Below, one piece after another: positions 16,454-25,292 of a stretch of 64,000 bases of DNA (positions within the stretch are counted from its first letter, which is position 1; every line of letters begins with the position of its first letter). Where the stretch lies: the NCBI RefSeq assembly GCF_013778325.1, contig NZ_JACEIB010000001.1, positions 1 to 64,000 of the forward strand, written 5' to 3'. The notes under the pieces were generated by a model. It saw nothing but the letters and a program-made list of their open reading frames with translations. It was not told the DNA's origin and did no database searches. Position numbers and translations under genes: made by a program. This DNA is from Sphingomonas chungangi. Lineage in GTDB: Bacteria > Pseudomonadota > Alphaproteobacteria > Sphingomonadales > Sphingomonadaceae.

Positions 16454-17854
16454 ATGAAGTATCGGATGCTTATCGATGGCAAGCTGCGCGAGGGTGCGTC
16501 GACGCTCGACGTCGTCGACCCCGCCACCGGTGCCCCGTTCGAGACGTGCGCGCGCGCGGACCAGGCACAGCTCGAAGAAGCGGTGGCTGCCGCGAAGCGG
16601 TCCTTTCCGGCATGGGCCGCTTTGCCGCAGGCGGAGCGCCGATCCTATCTCGACCGCCTAGCCGACGCGATGGAGACTCGCCTCGACGAGTTCTGCGCGC
16701 TGCTGACACGCGAACAGGGCAAGCCGCTGGCCCAGTCGCAGTTCGAAATCGGTGGATCGGTCCTCGCGATCCGCACGCTTGCAGCGATGACTGTCGAGCC
16801 GCAGGTGCTGCGCGATACCGACACCGATCTCATCATCGAGCACAGGACCCCGCTCGGTGTCATCGGCGCGATCACGCCATGGAATTTTCCGGTCATCCTC
16901 CTGATCTACAAGATGGTGCCCGCTCTCGTTATGGGTAACACCGTCGTTGCGAAGCCCGCTCCGACGACCCCGCTGACGACAATGCTGCTCGGCGAGCTCT
17001 GCGCGGGGATACTGCCCGCCGGCGTGTTCAACGTCGTCGTCGACAACAACGATCTCGGTGCCGCACTGAGCGCTCATCCCGATGTCGCGAAGATCAGCTT
17101 CACGGGCTCGACCGCGACGGGAAGGCGCGTGATGGCCGCGGCGGCGACCAATCTCAAGCGCCTGACTCTCGAGCTGGGCGGCAACGATGCGGCCATCATT
17201 CTCGACGATGCCGACGTGAAGGTCGTGGCACAGAAGGTGTTCGATGCCGCGATGGTCAATGCCGGCCAGACCTGCCTTGCCGCGAAGCGCATCTATGCGC
17301 CGCATCACATGGTGGATGCCCTGTGCGATGAATTCGCCCGCATCGGTCGCGAGACGGTCGTAGATGCCGGTCAGAACCAGGGCGCCCAGATCGGACCCGT
17401 CCAGAACCGCCAGCAATATGAGCGGGTGCTCGAGCTTATCGACGACGCCAAGCAGCACGGCACGGTCGTCGTCGGAGGCGGGGCCATGGACCGCGACGGT
17501 TACTTCATCCAGCCGACGGTGATGCGGGATCTTTCGGAATCGGTCCGATTGGTGCGTGAGGAGCAGTTCGGGCCGGTGTTCCCGGTTCTGGGCTATGACA
17601 CGATCGATGAGGTCGTCGCCCGAGCCAACGACAGCGACTTCGGTCTTGGTGCCAGCATCTGGACCGCGGACCCGAAGCGCGGAACGGAAATCGCCATGCG
17701 GATCGACACGGGCACGACGTGGGTGAACAAGCACCTCGATACCCCGTTCGACGTACCCTTCGGCGGCGTGAAGCAGTCCGGTCTCGGCCGGGAGCTCGGC
17801 ATTGAAGGCGTGAAGGAGTTCACGCAGGTCAAGATCGTCAACGTGGCGAAGTAA
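16454..17854 (+). CDS. NAD(P)-dependent aldehyde dehydrogenase
   Basis: The 466-residue enzyme has Cys274 in NAGQTCLAAKR and Glu240 in LTLELGGND as catalytic residues and FTGSTATGRRV as cofactor motif. It is only distantly similar to the aldehyde dehydrogenase at 4771-6261, so the two probably take different substrates. It follows the P450 gene by about 100 bp, consistent with co-transcription and with oxidising an aldehyde arising from P450 hydroxylation of a methyl group. GAGGTGGTGTGAC precedes the ATG. Confidence 0.92.
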   Translation: MKYRMLIDGKLREGASTLDVVDPATGAPFETCARADQAQLEEAVAAAKRSFPAWAALPQAERRSYLDRLADAMETRLDEFCALLTREQGKPLAQSQFEIGGSVLAIRTLAAMTVEPQVLRDTDTDLIIEHRTPLGVIGAITPWNFPVILLIYKMVPALVMGNTVVAKPAPTTPLTTMLLGELCAGILPAGVFNVVVDNNDLGAALSAHPDVAKISFTGSTATGRRVMAAAATNLKRLTLELGGNDAAIILDDADVKVVAQKVFDAAMVNAGQTCLAAKRIYAPHHMVDALCDEFARIGRETVVDAGQNQGAQIGPVQNRQQYERVLELIDDAKQHGTVVVGGGAMDRDGYFIQPTVMRDLSESVRLVREEQFGPVFPVLGYDTIDEVVARANDSDFGLGASIWTADPKRGTEIAMRIDTGTTWVNKHLDTPFDVPFGGVKQSGLGRELGIEGVKEFTQVKIVNVAK

Positions 17855-17872
17855 CAAACGCGGGACAGGCGG

Positions 17873-17895
17873 GGTGGTGTCGTATCGCCACCACC
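17873..17895 (+). terminator. Hairpin downstream of the P450/aldehyde dehydrogenase genes
   Basis: GGTGGTG at 17873-17879 pairs with CACCACC at 17889-17895 around a nine-base loop, 19 bp after the stop codon. No T tract follows, so termination would have to be factor-assisted. The rest of the 236-bp gap to the convergent efflux operon shows nothing recognisable. Confidence 0.3.
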
Positions 17896-18090
17896 GCCGA
17901 TCCCGCGGACGGCGGCCCGGGCACCGCAGCAAGGTGTCGCCCCCGAACGGCAGCCTTCAAAGATACGGCCTGCCCTCATGCCGAATGGGGTTCGATCGAG
18001 GGCACGGGTAAGACCGAGAAAAGATCATTGTTGTATCACCACCTCCGTGCCCGTTTCCACCTCGAATCAGATTGAAGATGGCAGCGATCG

Positions 18091-19554
18091 TCAGCGTTTC
18101 GGCATGGCGATGCGCCGCAACGATGTTTCGGCTATGGCGGGCGTGTCCTGCCAGCCGCCGCCAAGCGCCATGAACAGCGCGATCTGGTCCTGCGATACTT
18201 GCGCGGTTGCGCTGGCCAGCGAGTTGTCCGCCTGGATCAGCGTTCGCTCGGCATCCAGTGTGTCGAGGAACTCTCCGACACCACCCGAATAGAGTTTCGC
18301 GGTGTTGGCGTTGGCGGTGGCCGCGTCGTCGCGCGCGGCTGCCAGTTCCCGCTCGGTATCGATTTGGCGAGCGAGCGTGACGAGTGCCGTCTCGGTCTCG
18401 CGCAGGGCTGTCAACACGGTGCCGTCGAACTGCGCCAAAGCACCGCGCGCGGCGGCATTCGATGTCGCCACCTGTGCGCGCGCGACACTGAGGTTGGGGA
18501 TGTTCCAGGTGATGAGCGGGCCGACATTCCAGTGGAAGGCCCGATCGCGAACGACGTCCGGCAGGCGCGTGGCGGTGGTGCCGAACCCCCCGCCAATGCT
18601 GATCGAAGGATAGAGCGCCGCGGTACTCACGCCAATTTCGGCCACGGCCGAGGCCAGCTTCCGCTCGGCTTGGCGGACGTCGGGCCGGCGCGCGAGCAGG
18701 CTGGCGCCATCGCCGATCGGGATAGGCGTGCGGATCAAGGGCGGCGAGGCGCAGGCCGCGACACCGGCTGGCAGAGCCTCGGGCGCGTCGCCGGTCAGCG
18801 TTGCGAGGGTGAACAGCCCGCTGCGCTGCTGAGTCACCAGCGCCGGGAGCGTGGCGGCCGTCTGGCGGAGCAACGTGCGTGCGCGAACCACGTCGTTGAT
18901 GCCTGCAATGCCCGCATCGAAGCGCCGCTGCGTGACATCGAGGGCCTGTCGGGCGACTTCGATCGACCGGTTGGTGACCGCGATCTCAAGGCCCGCCGAG
19001 CAGACCGAGACATAGGCCTCCGCCGTCGATGCGGCGACGTTGACGCGCGCGAGATCGAGCGCTGCCTTGGCCGCTCCGACATCTGCCCTGCCGGCCTCGA
19101 TCGAACGTCTCAGGCGCCCGAACAGATCGAGGTCGTAGGAGATGCTCTCCATCGCGTCATAAACGGCGCCGGGCTTGAGCGCGACGGGCGAGCCGTTGGC
19201 ATCACCCGAGGCCTGGCCGTAGGTCGGATCGACGGTCAGGCTGGTTTGCGGGGTTCGCTGCAACTCGACCCCGCGCAACGATGCCTGCGCCTGCTCGAGA
19301 CTGGCGAGCGCGACGCGCAGGTCGGTATTGCGGGCAAGCGCCTTTTCCTCGAGCCCGTTCAACAGCGGATCGTCGTAGAGTTGCCACCAACGTGGCGGAA
19401 GCGGCGCCGCGCCATCGAACGTAGCCTCATGCCCACTGGCGAGTTCCGGCGCTGGCGTCGCTCCGGAAAGGATAGCAGGCCGCCGATAATCGGGGCCGAC
19501 CGTGCATCCGGCAAGCAGCATGGCGGATACGCAGGATAGAACTAGGCGCTTCAT
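18091..19554 (-). CDS. Outer-membrane efflux lipoprotein, NodT/TolC family
   Basis: The N-terminus MKRLVLSCVSAMLLAGCTVG is a lipoprotein signal with lipobox LAGC, so Cys17 would be acylated. The remaining residues of this 487-residue protein form the two repeated outer-membrane-factor domains (long helical hairpins with beta barrel strands) of RND/EmrAB-type systems. It is last in a four-gene operon, overlapping the membrane-fusion gene by ATGA. It would form the exit duct for the FUSC pump. Confidence 0.93.
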   Translation of the reverse strand: MKRLVLSCVSAMLLAGCTVGPDYRRPAILSGATPAPELASGHEATFDGAAPLPPRWWQLYDDPLLNGLEEKALARNTDLRVALASLEQAQASLRGVELQRTPQTSLTVDPTYGQASGDANGSPVALKPGAVYDAMESISYDLDLFGRLRRSIEAGRADVGAAKAALDLARVNVAASTAEAYVSVCSAGLEIAVTNRSIEVARQALDVTQRRFDAGIAGINDVVRARTLLRQTAATLPALVTQQRSGLFTLATLTGDAPEALPAGVAACASPPLIRTPIPIGDGASLLARRPDVRQAERKLASAVAEIGVSTAALYPSISIGGGFGTTATRLPDVVRDRAFHWNVGPLITWNIPNLSVARAQVATSNAAARGALAQFDGTVLTALRETETALVTLARQIDTERELAAARDDAATANANTAKLYSGGVGEFLDTLDAERTLIQADNSLASATAQVSQDQIALFMALGGGWQDTPAIAETSLRRIAMPKR

Positions 19555-20615
19555 TGCGCGGCGGCAGTCCCGGGGCGGCCGATCGGCGGCGGCGGAGCGC
19601 GATTCACGGGCGCGGTGTTGGGTATCATCGCGGAAGCCGGGATTGCGCGCGGTGCCACCGGGGCCAGCGTCGGCAGGATCGTCACGGTGGCGGTGCGCCC
19701 GGCGACGAGGCGGATGCCCGGCGGCACCCGATCGATCACGACGCGAACCGGCACGCGCTGGGCCAGGCGAATCCAGCTGAAGGTCGGCGTGATGTTAGGC
19801 AGCAGCACGCCCGAGGCGTTCTGCTGACGGTCGGTGATGCCGGCGGCAAGGCTGTCGACATGGCCCCAGAGCGGGCGGCTGTCGCCGAGCAGATTGATGC
19901 GCGCGCGATCACCGAGCGCGAAGCGGTGCAGCTTGGTTTCCTCGAAATAACCGAGCACATAGAAGCTGTCGGTGTCGAGCAGGGCGAATTGCGGGCTACC
20001 GGCTGAGACATAGTCGCCGGGCCGCATCGAGAAACCAGTGATATAGCCGTTGACCCCGGCACGGACCGCCGAGCGTTCCATGTTGACTTCCGCCAGCCGG
20101 CGATTGGCCTCCGCTTGCTTGAGGCCGGCCTTCGCCTGATCGAGTCCCGCCTGGGCCTGGACGCCGGCCGCCCGATCCTGCTCGACCGCCGTCACGCGCT
20201 CGTCGCGCACCTCCTGGCTGACGAGATCGCCGAGCGCGAGATATCGTTTCTCCTCACGCAGCGCGTTGTTCAGCGTTGCCGTGGCGTTGACGATGGTGGC
20301 TTGGGCATTCTCGATCGAGGCCTGCGCATTCACCACCGCCGCCTGCGCCTGGGCAAGCTGGGCGGCATAGCGCTCCTGATCGACCGTGAAGAGAATGTCG
20401 CCGGCATGGACGAGCTGGTTGTCATGCACGCGGATCTGCGTGACCAGCCCGGAAACGTCGGCGCTGACCTGAACCACGTCCGCCTGGAGGCTGCCGTCGC
20501 GCGTCCATGGATCATCCTCGTAATGCCGCCAGACGATCACCAGCGCTACGATCGCGCCGACGATCAGCAGCAGGGTGAGGGCGACTCGCCCGATCGTCGG
20601 CAACAGCCGCGTCAT
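19551..20615 (-). CDS. HlyD-family membrane fusion protein (EmrA/AaeA-like)
   Basis: The 354-residue periplasmic adaptor has one N-terminal membrane anchor (LPTIGRVALTLLLIVGAIVALVIV region), a biotinyl-lipoyl-like half (DVSGLVTQIRVHDNQLVHAGD), a helical hairpin (about 80-165) and a barrel domain with PGDYVSAGSPQFALLDTD. It overlaps the DUF1656 gene upstream and the outer-membrane-factor gene downstream, each by four bases. It links the inner-membrane FUSC protein to the outer-membrane duct. A Pro-rich tail ends the protein. Confidence 0.93.
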   Translation of the reverse strand: MTRLLPTIGRVALTLLLIVGAIVALVIVWRHYEDDPWTRDGSLQADVVQVSADVSGLVTQIRVHDNQLVHAGDILFTVDQERYAAQLAQAQAAVVNAQASIENAQATIVNATATLNNALREEKRYLALGDLVSQEVRDERVTAVEQDRAAGVQAQAGLDQAKAGLKQAEANRRLAEVNMERSAVRAGVNGYITGFSMRPGDYVSAGSPQFALLDTDSFYVLGYFEETKLHRFALGDRARINLLGDSRPLWGHVDSLAAGITDRQQNASGVLLPNITPTFSWIRLAQRVPVRVVIDRVPPGIRLVAGRTATVTILPTLAPVAPRAIPASAMIPNTAPVNRAPPPPIGRPGTAAAQ

Positions 20616-20860
20616 CGTACGGACCCGGCGGGCGCCGTCACGTGCCAGAAGGGCCGGTCATCCGGTGTAAACGCCACTATCGTCCCCAGAATGATGCAGA
20701 ACATGGAGAGCTCCACCAGCGGCCGATGCCACACCAGGCGATAAAAACCGAGCCGCATCAGCAGGACCGAAAGTAATCCGGTCAGTAGCAGCGCAATCAG
20801 CAACTCCGGCACGATCGGTGAGAGAATGATGCCGCCGATCAGGAAATCATGCGTCATCAC
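20612..20860 (-). CDS. DUF1656 small membrane protein (AaeX-like)
   Basis: This 82-residue protein has two predicted membrane helices (PIVPELLIALLLTGLLSVLL and LVELSMFCIILGTIVAF) and the length of AaeX proteins. It overlaps both neighbours by ATGA within the FUSC efflux operon, the usual place for this family. Its role in the pump is not known; it may assist assembly. Confidence 0.88.
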   Translation of the reverse strand: MMTHDFLIGGIILSPIVPELLIALLLTGLLSVLLMRLGFYRLVWHRPLVELSMFCIILGTIVAFTPDDRPFWHVTAPAGSVR

Positions 20861-22956
20861 GGTATCGCTTCTCCCGGTGGTGGCGCATGCTCATCCTCGA
20901 GCGCAAGATGCATGCCCACCAGCGCTTCGAGCAACCGCCCATGGGCAGGCTCCGCGAGAACCGCCGGATCTTCGAGGTCGGCGTCCACCATGGCGCGCAA
21001 CGCGCTATCGTCGGGCGTTTCGGCAAGTTTGCTTCGGTAACTGGTGGCGATCCGCTCACGCAGCCGCAGGATAATGCTCCGGACGTGCGGGGAAACGTCG
21101 CCCTCGATTTGCCGCAGCGTCAGCAGGTTGATGCCGATCCCGAAGTCGTCGATCATCCGGAGGCGCGCGATCGGCCCGCCTGCAGAGACCTGCTCGGCAG
21201 CCGGGAAATAGAGCGCGAGCCGGTCGATCGCCAGAAACAGGAACCTTTCCCGATCGGGCACCCGGCGGCTGCGGGCGAGGTCGATAATGTCCCGCCGCAC
21301 CGCCCGGACGAGCCGGCGGACGGCAAAGCGCGCGTGATCGTAGCCACACAGGTAGAGGCAGGCGATCGCGATCAGCAGGCCGACCAGCGAGGCGCTGAGC
21401 GTCTGAAGGCTCTGGTTGAAATCGGCGGCATAGGCATTCTGCAGCCCGAGGAAGGCGAAGATGTAGACGCAGATCAACATGCCGGCCATGCTCATCGTCA
21501 TCATCAGCCCGAACGGCAGCATCGCGCACCCCAGCACCGCGATCAATACGGGAAAGTCCGTGACGCGAGGCAGGATCGCATATTGATACAGGAAGACAAA
21601 TCCGAAGGCGGTCAGCACCCAGGCGAGCAGACCGGCGCTCGATCGCAATATCTGCCCCTGACCGATCAGGAAAACGCACCCGACGAACGAGAAGAGCAAC
21701 GCGCCTCCGCCGGAACTCCATGCGGTGAAATACCATAGCAGGGTGGTGAAGGTCATCGACAGGACCATCGGCGCCACGTCGAGTGCTGCGCCCAGATAAT
21801 CGACGCTGCGGACCGGCTTGGCGCGTCGCGCCATCCGGTCGAGCCGAGGCGGCAGCCTTCTGCCGGTCTCGATCGCGCGGAGCGCGAGAGACAGGTCCGA
21901 CCAGTCCCTGACGAAGGCGACGAGACGGGATAGGAGCCCGCGTTCCATCACCACGACGCGGCCCAGCGCCGGATCGAGCGCGCTGCGCGCGGTTTCCAGT
22001 TCGTCGATGAGGGCATCGCCGCGTGCGACGTGGGTGTCGGTCGCCGGATCCGATCGATCGGGGGCATCGGCCACCCATACCGTCACGGCATCGAGCGAAC
22101 GGCCGAGGTCCGTGTGGAGAGTGCGATCGTGGCGCAGCGCGCGCGCCCATATCTCGATCCCGGCAAGGTCGGCTATCAGTTCGACGATCTGCCGCCTGAC
22201 GAGATTGAGGGTGCGGCCGCGCGGCGCCATGGCGACGATATCGAACGGCAGCTGCACGGCCTTGGCATCGATCGCGCCGACCGCTTTCGCCAGATCGCGC
22301 AGGCCTTGGCGCACCTTTTGCCGTCGCTGCTCGTCAAGCGATTGGGTCGCCGTAAGCCCGAGCGCGTCGACCACCCAGGCGCCCGCCTGCTCGCGCCAAT
22401 CCGCCATGGTCGCCACGAAGTCGGGCGTCATCGGCCGCGGCCAGAACAGGCTGTCGATTGCGGTGATGGCAAGGATACCGAGCGAGATCTCACCCATCCG
22501 CGCGGTCGCGTAATCGAAGACGTTGGTCGGCTGCATCAGATTGGTCAGGCCGACGACGCCGGCGGTCACCCCACCCGAAAACCAGAGATAATTGGCCGGG
22601 GTCCGATCAATCTGTCGCAGGAAAGTCGCTCCCGCGATGACGCCGATCGTAACCGTGACGAGAACTCCGAGCTGATCGCCGAACAAGCCTGTGAGGGCCA
22701 TCATCAGCGTGCCGCCGCCGATGGTCCCGAAGAAACGGAAAAGCGCCTTCGACCGGATCGCCCCGGATTCGGGCGGGGTCAGCACGATGTAGACGGTCAG
22801 CACCGCCCAATAGGGATTTTGGAGGTTCTGGCTGAAGCCGACGATCAGCGCCAGGGCGGTAGCGAGATAGGCCTTCGCCGAAAAAACCAGATCGCGAAGC
22901 GTCGGCACACGCAGCGAGTCATAAACGCCGCGGAAACTCAGAGGTGGTGCCGCCAT
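20857..22956 (-). CDS. FUSC-family inner-membrane efflux protein (AaeB-like)
   Basis: The 699-residue protein has two blocks of membrane helices (about 25-180 and 395-530), each followed by a large cytoplasmic region, the layout of FUSC/AaeB transporters. The first block contains NPYWAVLTVYIVLTPPESGA. AaeB exports hydroxylated aromatic acids in Escherichia coli. Being next to the aromatic-type catabolic block, it may relieve acid intermediates or toxic substrates. It is first in the operon; no clear Shine-Dalgarno precedes its ATG. Confidence 0.92.
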   Translation of the reverse strand: MAAPPLSFRGVYDSLRVPTLRDLVFSAKAYLATALALIVGFSQNLQNPYWAVLTVYIVLTPPESGAIRSKALFRFFGTIGGGTLMMALTGLFGDQLGVLVTVTIGVIAGATFLRQIDRTPANYLWFSGGVTAGVVGLTNLMQPTNVFDYATARMGEISLGILAITAIDSLFWPRPMTPDFVATMADWREQAGAWVVDALGLTATQSLDEQRRQKVRQGLRDLAKAVGAIDAKAVQLPFDIVAMAPRGRTLNLVRRQIVELIADLAGIEIWARALRHDRTLHTDLGRSLDAVTVWVADAPDRSDPATDTHVARGDALIDELETARSALDPALGRVVVMERGLLSRLVAFVRDWSDLSLALRAIETGRRLPPRLDRMARRAKPVRSVDYLGAALDVAPMVLSMTFTTLLWYFTAWSSGGGALLFSFVGCVFLIGQGQILRSSAGLLAWVLTAFGFVFLYQYAILPRVTDFPVLIAVLGCAMLPFGLMMTMSMAGMLICVYIFAFLGLQNAYAADFNQSLQTLSASLVGLLIAIACLYLCGYDHARFAVRRLVRAVRRDIIDLARSRRVPDRERFLFLAIDRLALYFPAAEQVSAGGPIARLRMIDDFGIGINLLTLRQIEGDVSPHVRSIILRLRERIATSYRSKLAETPDDSALRAMVDADLEDPAVLAEPAHGRLLEALVGMHLALEDEHAPPPGEAIP

Positions 22957-23435
22957 GCCAGTGGGTTACGAAGATTGGCCGCCCCAAGGAAGCAAAAAGC
23001 CGGCGCTGAAGGCCGCTTCCTCGCGCTGTAGTAAATACGCAGCGGTAAGCCTTGTCCCAAAGCAATGGTTCCGGCACCGTCATCTTGGCAATGAGTGGAC
23101 GGCAGGCTGTGAGGCCAGGGTTAGGGGCTCGGAACGGCTGACATTGGGCGCACAGCCGCCAAGCCGCTGTCCCAACGATTCAAGAGCTGGTGGTTAGGGT
23201 GCCGACGGCGGCAGGCGTTGGCCGCAGGGCATCAAAATTTCCTCGAGATCGAGAGAGATTGCGCCGGCATCGGCGGTGCCGCGATCTTCGCGCTCGAACT
23301 CGCCGACAGGCTCGGCAGGGCCGCAGGCACACCTGCACGGTTCGTGCGTATTTTCGACGCATCGCAACCTTCCTCACGCAACAGACGTCGCGAGCCGACA
23401 CAAGCCCCATAAAATCTCGATCTCGCCGCCATTCG
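22957..23435. other. 479-bp gap without a confident gene
   Basis: No reading frame here has family similarity I recognise. On the minus strand a GAGGAAGG Shine-Dalgarno and ATG near 23359 open a 60-residue Arg-rich frame. Another frame over the same bases reads a hydrophobic Ala/Ser-rich segment ending AQSLSISRKF. This could be a decayed secreted-protein gene, or the promoter region of the efflux operon with no gene at all. Confidence 0.3.
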
Positions 23436-24302
23436 TCACCGCGTCGAGCTACGTGCCCAGTCCATCCCGCCCACAATTCCAGGCCCCGGCTCCACCAGCG
23501 AGCGGATCGCGTCGCGATCGGCGCCGGTCGTCGGCGTGTAGACGACCATGCCGAGATCCGGCCGCCCGTCGATCGCGAAGGACGAATATTCGAGCGCGAT
23601 CGTTCCCAGCACCGGATGGCGCAGACGCTTGACGCCGTCGCCGCGCAGCTGGACGTCATTCTCGCGCCACATCCTCGCGAAGTCCGGGCTTTTGGTGCAA
23701 AGTTCCTCGACCAGCGGCGCCACCTCGCGATCGGCGCCGCCCCGCGCCGCATCGACGCGAAACGCGGCGACCACGCCGCGCGCCACGCTCTCCCAATCGA
23801 ACTGGATCTCGCGCACGTGCGGGTTCAGGAAGATCATGCGCAGGATGTTGCGCTGGCCCGGCGGAAGCGTGCCATAGTCGGTCAGCACCACGGCGGCGGC
23901 GCGATTCCAGGCGATCACCTCCCACGTCGCGGTCCGGACGATGGCGGGGCTGTAGGGCATCGCGTCGAGCAGCCGCTGGAGGCGGGGCGTGAAGCCGTCG
24001 CCGCCGCGATAATGGACCTCCGGCGGGCGGCCGAGGCCGATCAGGAAGAGATGCTCGCGCTCCACCTCGGTCAGCATCAGCGCGCGCGCGATGCGATCGA
24101 GTACGTCGGCCGACGCGTTGCCGCCCCTTCCCTGCTCCAGCCAAGTGTACCAGGTCGGACTGATGTTGGCGCGCTGGGCAACCTCTTCGCGACGCAGACC
24201 CGGCGTGCGCCGGCGTCGGGTGGAGAAGCCGAACGAGGTGGGATCGAGCTTGGTCCGCCGCGTCTTCAGATAGTCGCCGAGCCGGTTTGCGTCCGTTGCC
24301 AT
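23436..24302 (-). CDS. HTH (XRE) regulator with MmyB-like ligand domain
   Basis: The 288-residue protein has an N-terminal Cro/C1 helix-turn-helix (about 8-80, with RTPGLRREEVAQRANISPTWYTWLEQG) and a PAS-like C-terminal domain of the MmyB type (SPAIVRTATWEVIAWNRAAA and following). In actinobacteria and proteobacteria this family is very often divergent from an SDR gene that it represses, as here. The inverted repeat at 24321-24336 between the two genes is a candidate operator. The ligand is unknown; fatty acids have been proposed for the family. Confidence 0.9.
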   Translation of the reverse strand: MATDANRLGDYLKTRRTKLDPTSFGFSTRRRRTPGLRREEVAQRANISPTWYTWLEQGRGGNASADVLDRIARALMLTEVEREHLFLIGLGRPPEVHYRGGDGFTPRLQRLLDAMPYSPAIVRTATWEVIAWNRAAAVVLTDYGTLPPGQRNILRMIFLNPHVREIQFDWESVARGVVAAFRVDAARGGADREVAPLVEELCTKSPDFARMWRENDVQLRGDGVKRLRHPVLGTIALEYSSFAIDGRPDLGMVVYTPTTGADRDAIRSLVEPGPGIVGGMDWARSSTR

Positions 24303-24320
24303 GCCGTCAGCCTGCTAGAG

Positions 24321-24336
24321 TTTATACCAGAATAAA
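24321..24336. promoter_or_regulatory. Inverted repeat between the HTH regulator and SDR genes
   Basis: TTTAT at 24321-24325 and ATAAA at 24332-24336 form a five-base inverted repeat around ACCAGA, an AT-rich island in GC-rich sequence. It lies 18 bp upstream of the regulator's ATG and about 60 bp upstream of the SDR gene, where a shared operator would be placed. Confidence 0.35.
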
Positions 24337-24398
24337 GTCACTACTGTAACAGGATGATGCCACCTCCTAGATCGCCACGCAACACAAGGAGAATGATC

Positions 24399-25292
24399 AT
24401 GCGTGTATTCGTGACGGGCGCTACCGGCTGGGTCGGTTCGGCGGTGGTGCGGGAATTGATCGCCCACGGCCACAAGGTGGTGGGCCTCAGCCGGTCCGAA
24501 GAGAAGGCGGCCGGGCTTGCGGCGGATGGCGCCGAGGTACTGCTCGGGATGGTCGGCGATCTCGACCTGATACGCAAAGGCGCGAGCGAAGCCGATGCGG
24601 TGATCCACACCGCGTTCAACCATGATTTCTCGCGCTTCGCCGCCAACGCCGCCGAGGACCGCGTTGCGATCGAGACCATGGGCTCCGTGCTCAAGGGCAG
24701 CGACCGGCCGATCGTAGTGACCTCCGGCCTCGGCCTGCTCGCACCGGGGCGGATCGCGACCGAGGACATGCCCGCCCCGCCCGTCTCCGATCGCTGGCCG
24801 CGCGCGTCGGAGGCTGCGGCCGAGGCGCTGGCGGCGGACGGCGTGCGCGGGGCGGCGGTGCGCCTGCCCCCGTCCGTCCACGGAGAGGGCGACCACGGCT
24901 TCATTCCCATCCTGATCAACCTCGCGCGGGAGAAGGGCGAGGCTGCCTATATCGGCGACGGCTTGAACCGCTGGTGCGGCGTCCACCGCGACGACGCGGC
25001 GCGCTGCTATCGCCTCGTGCTGGAAACGGGTGTGACCGCGCATGCCTATCATCCGATCGACGACGAGGAAGGCGTTCCCTTCCGCCGCATCGCCGAGACG
25101 ATTGGCAAGGGGCTGGGCGTGCCGGTGGTCTCGAAGACACCGGAAGAGGCCGCGGACTATTTCACCTGGTTCGGGATGTTCGCGGGCATGGACATGCCGG
25201 CGTCGAGCGCGCTCACCCGCGAGAGGATCGGCTGGGCGCCGACCGGTCCCGGCTTCATCGAGGATATCGGCGGGGACTATTACTACCGCTGA
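24399..25292 (+). CDS. Atypical extended SDR (NAD-dependent epimerase/dehydratase-like)
   Basis: The 297-residue protein begins MRVFVTGATGWVGSAVV, the GxxGxxG nucleotide motif of extended SDRs. No YxxxK catalytic pair is seen; the corresponding region reads RWPRASEAAAEAL, as in the atypical SDR_a4 group. It may be a reductase using other residues or an NAD(P)-binding regulator. The start is the third in-frame ATG, seven bases after AAGGAG. It is divergent from the HTH regulator and overlaps the end of the convergent ogt by ten bases. Confidence 0.88.
   Translation: MRVFVTGATGWVGSAVVRELIAHGHKVVGLSRSEEKAAGLAADGAEVLLGMVGDLDLIRKGASEADAVIHTAFNHDFSRFAANAAEDRVAIETMGSVLKGSDRPIVVTSGLGLLAPGRIATEDMPAPPVSDRWPRASEAAAEALAADGVRGAAVRLPPSVHGEGDHGFIPILINLAREKGEAAYIGDGLNRWCGVHRDDAARCYRLVLETGVTAHAYHPIDDEEGVPFRRIAETIGKGLGVPVVSKTPEEAADYFTWFGMFAGMDMPASSALTRERIGWAPTGPGFIEDIGGDYYYR

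Noticed and set aside
171-17854. Integrative element carrying the catabolic block
   Set aside because: No integrase, transposase, flanking tRNA or direct repeats were seen inside the window. The composition difference is only an impression and one edge lies outside the window.
17980-18000. GGTTCGATCGAG, reminiscent of a tRNA T-loop
   Set aside because: No acceptor stem, D-arm or anticodon arm can be formed around it.
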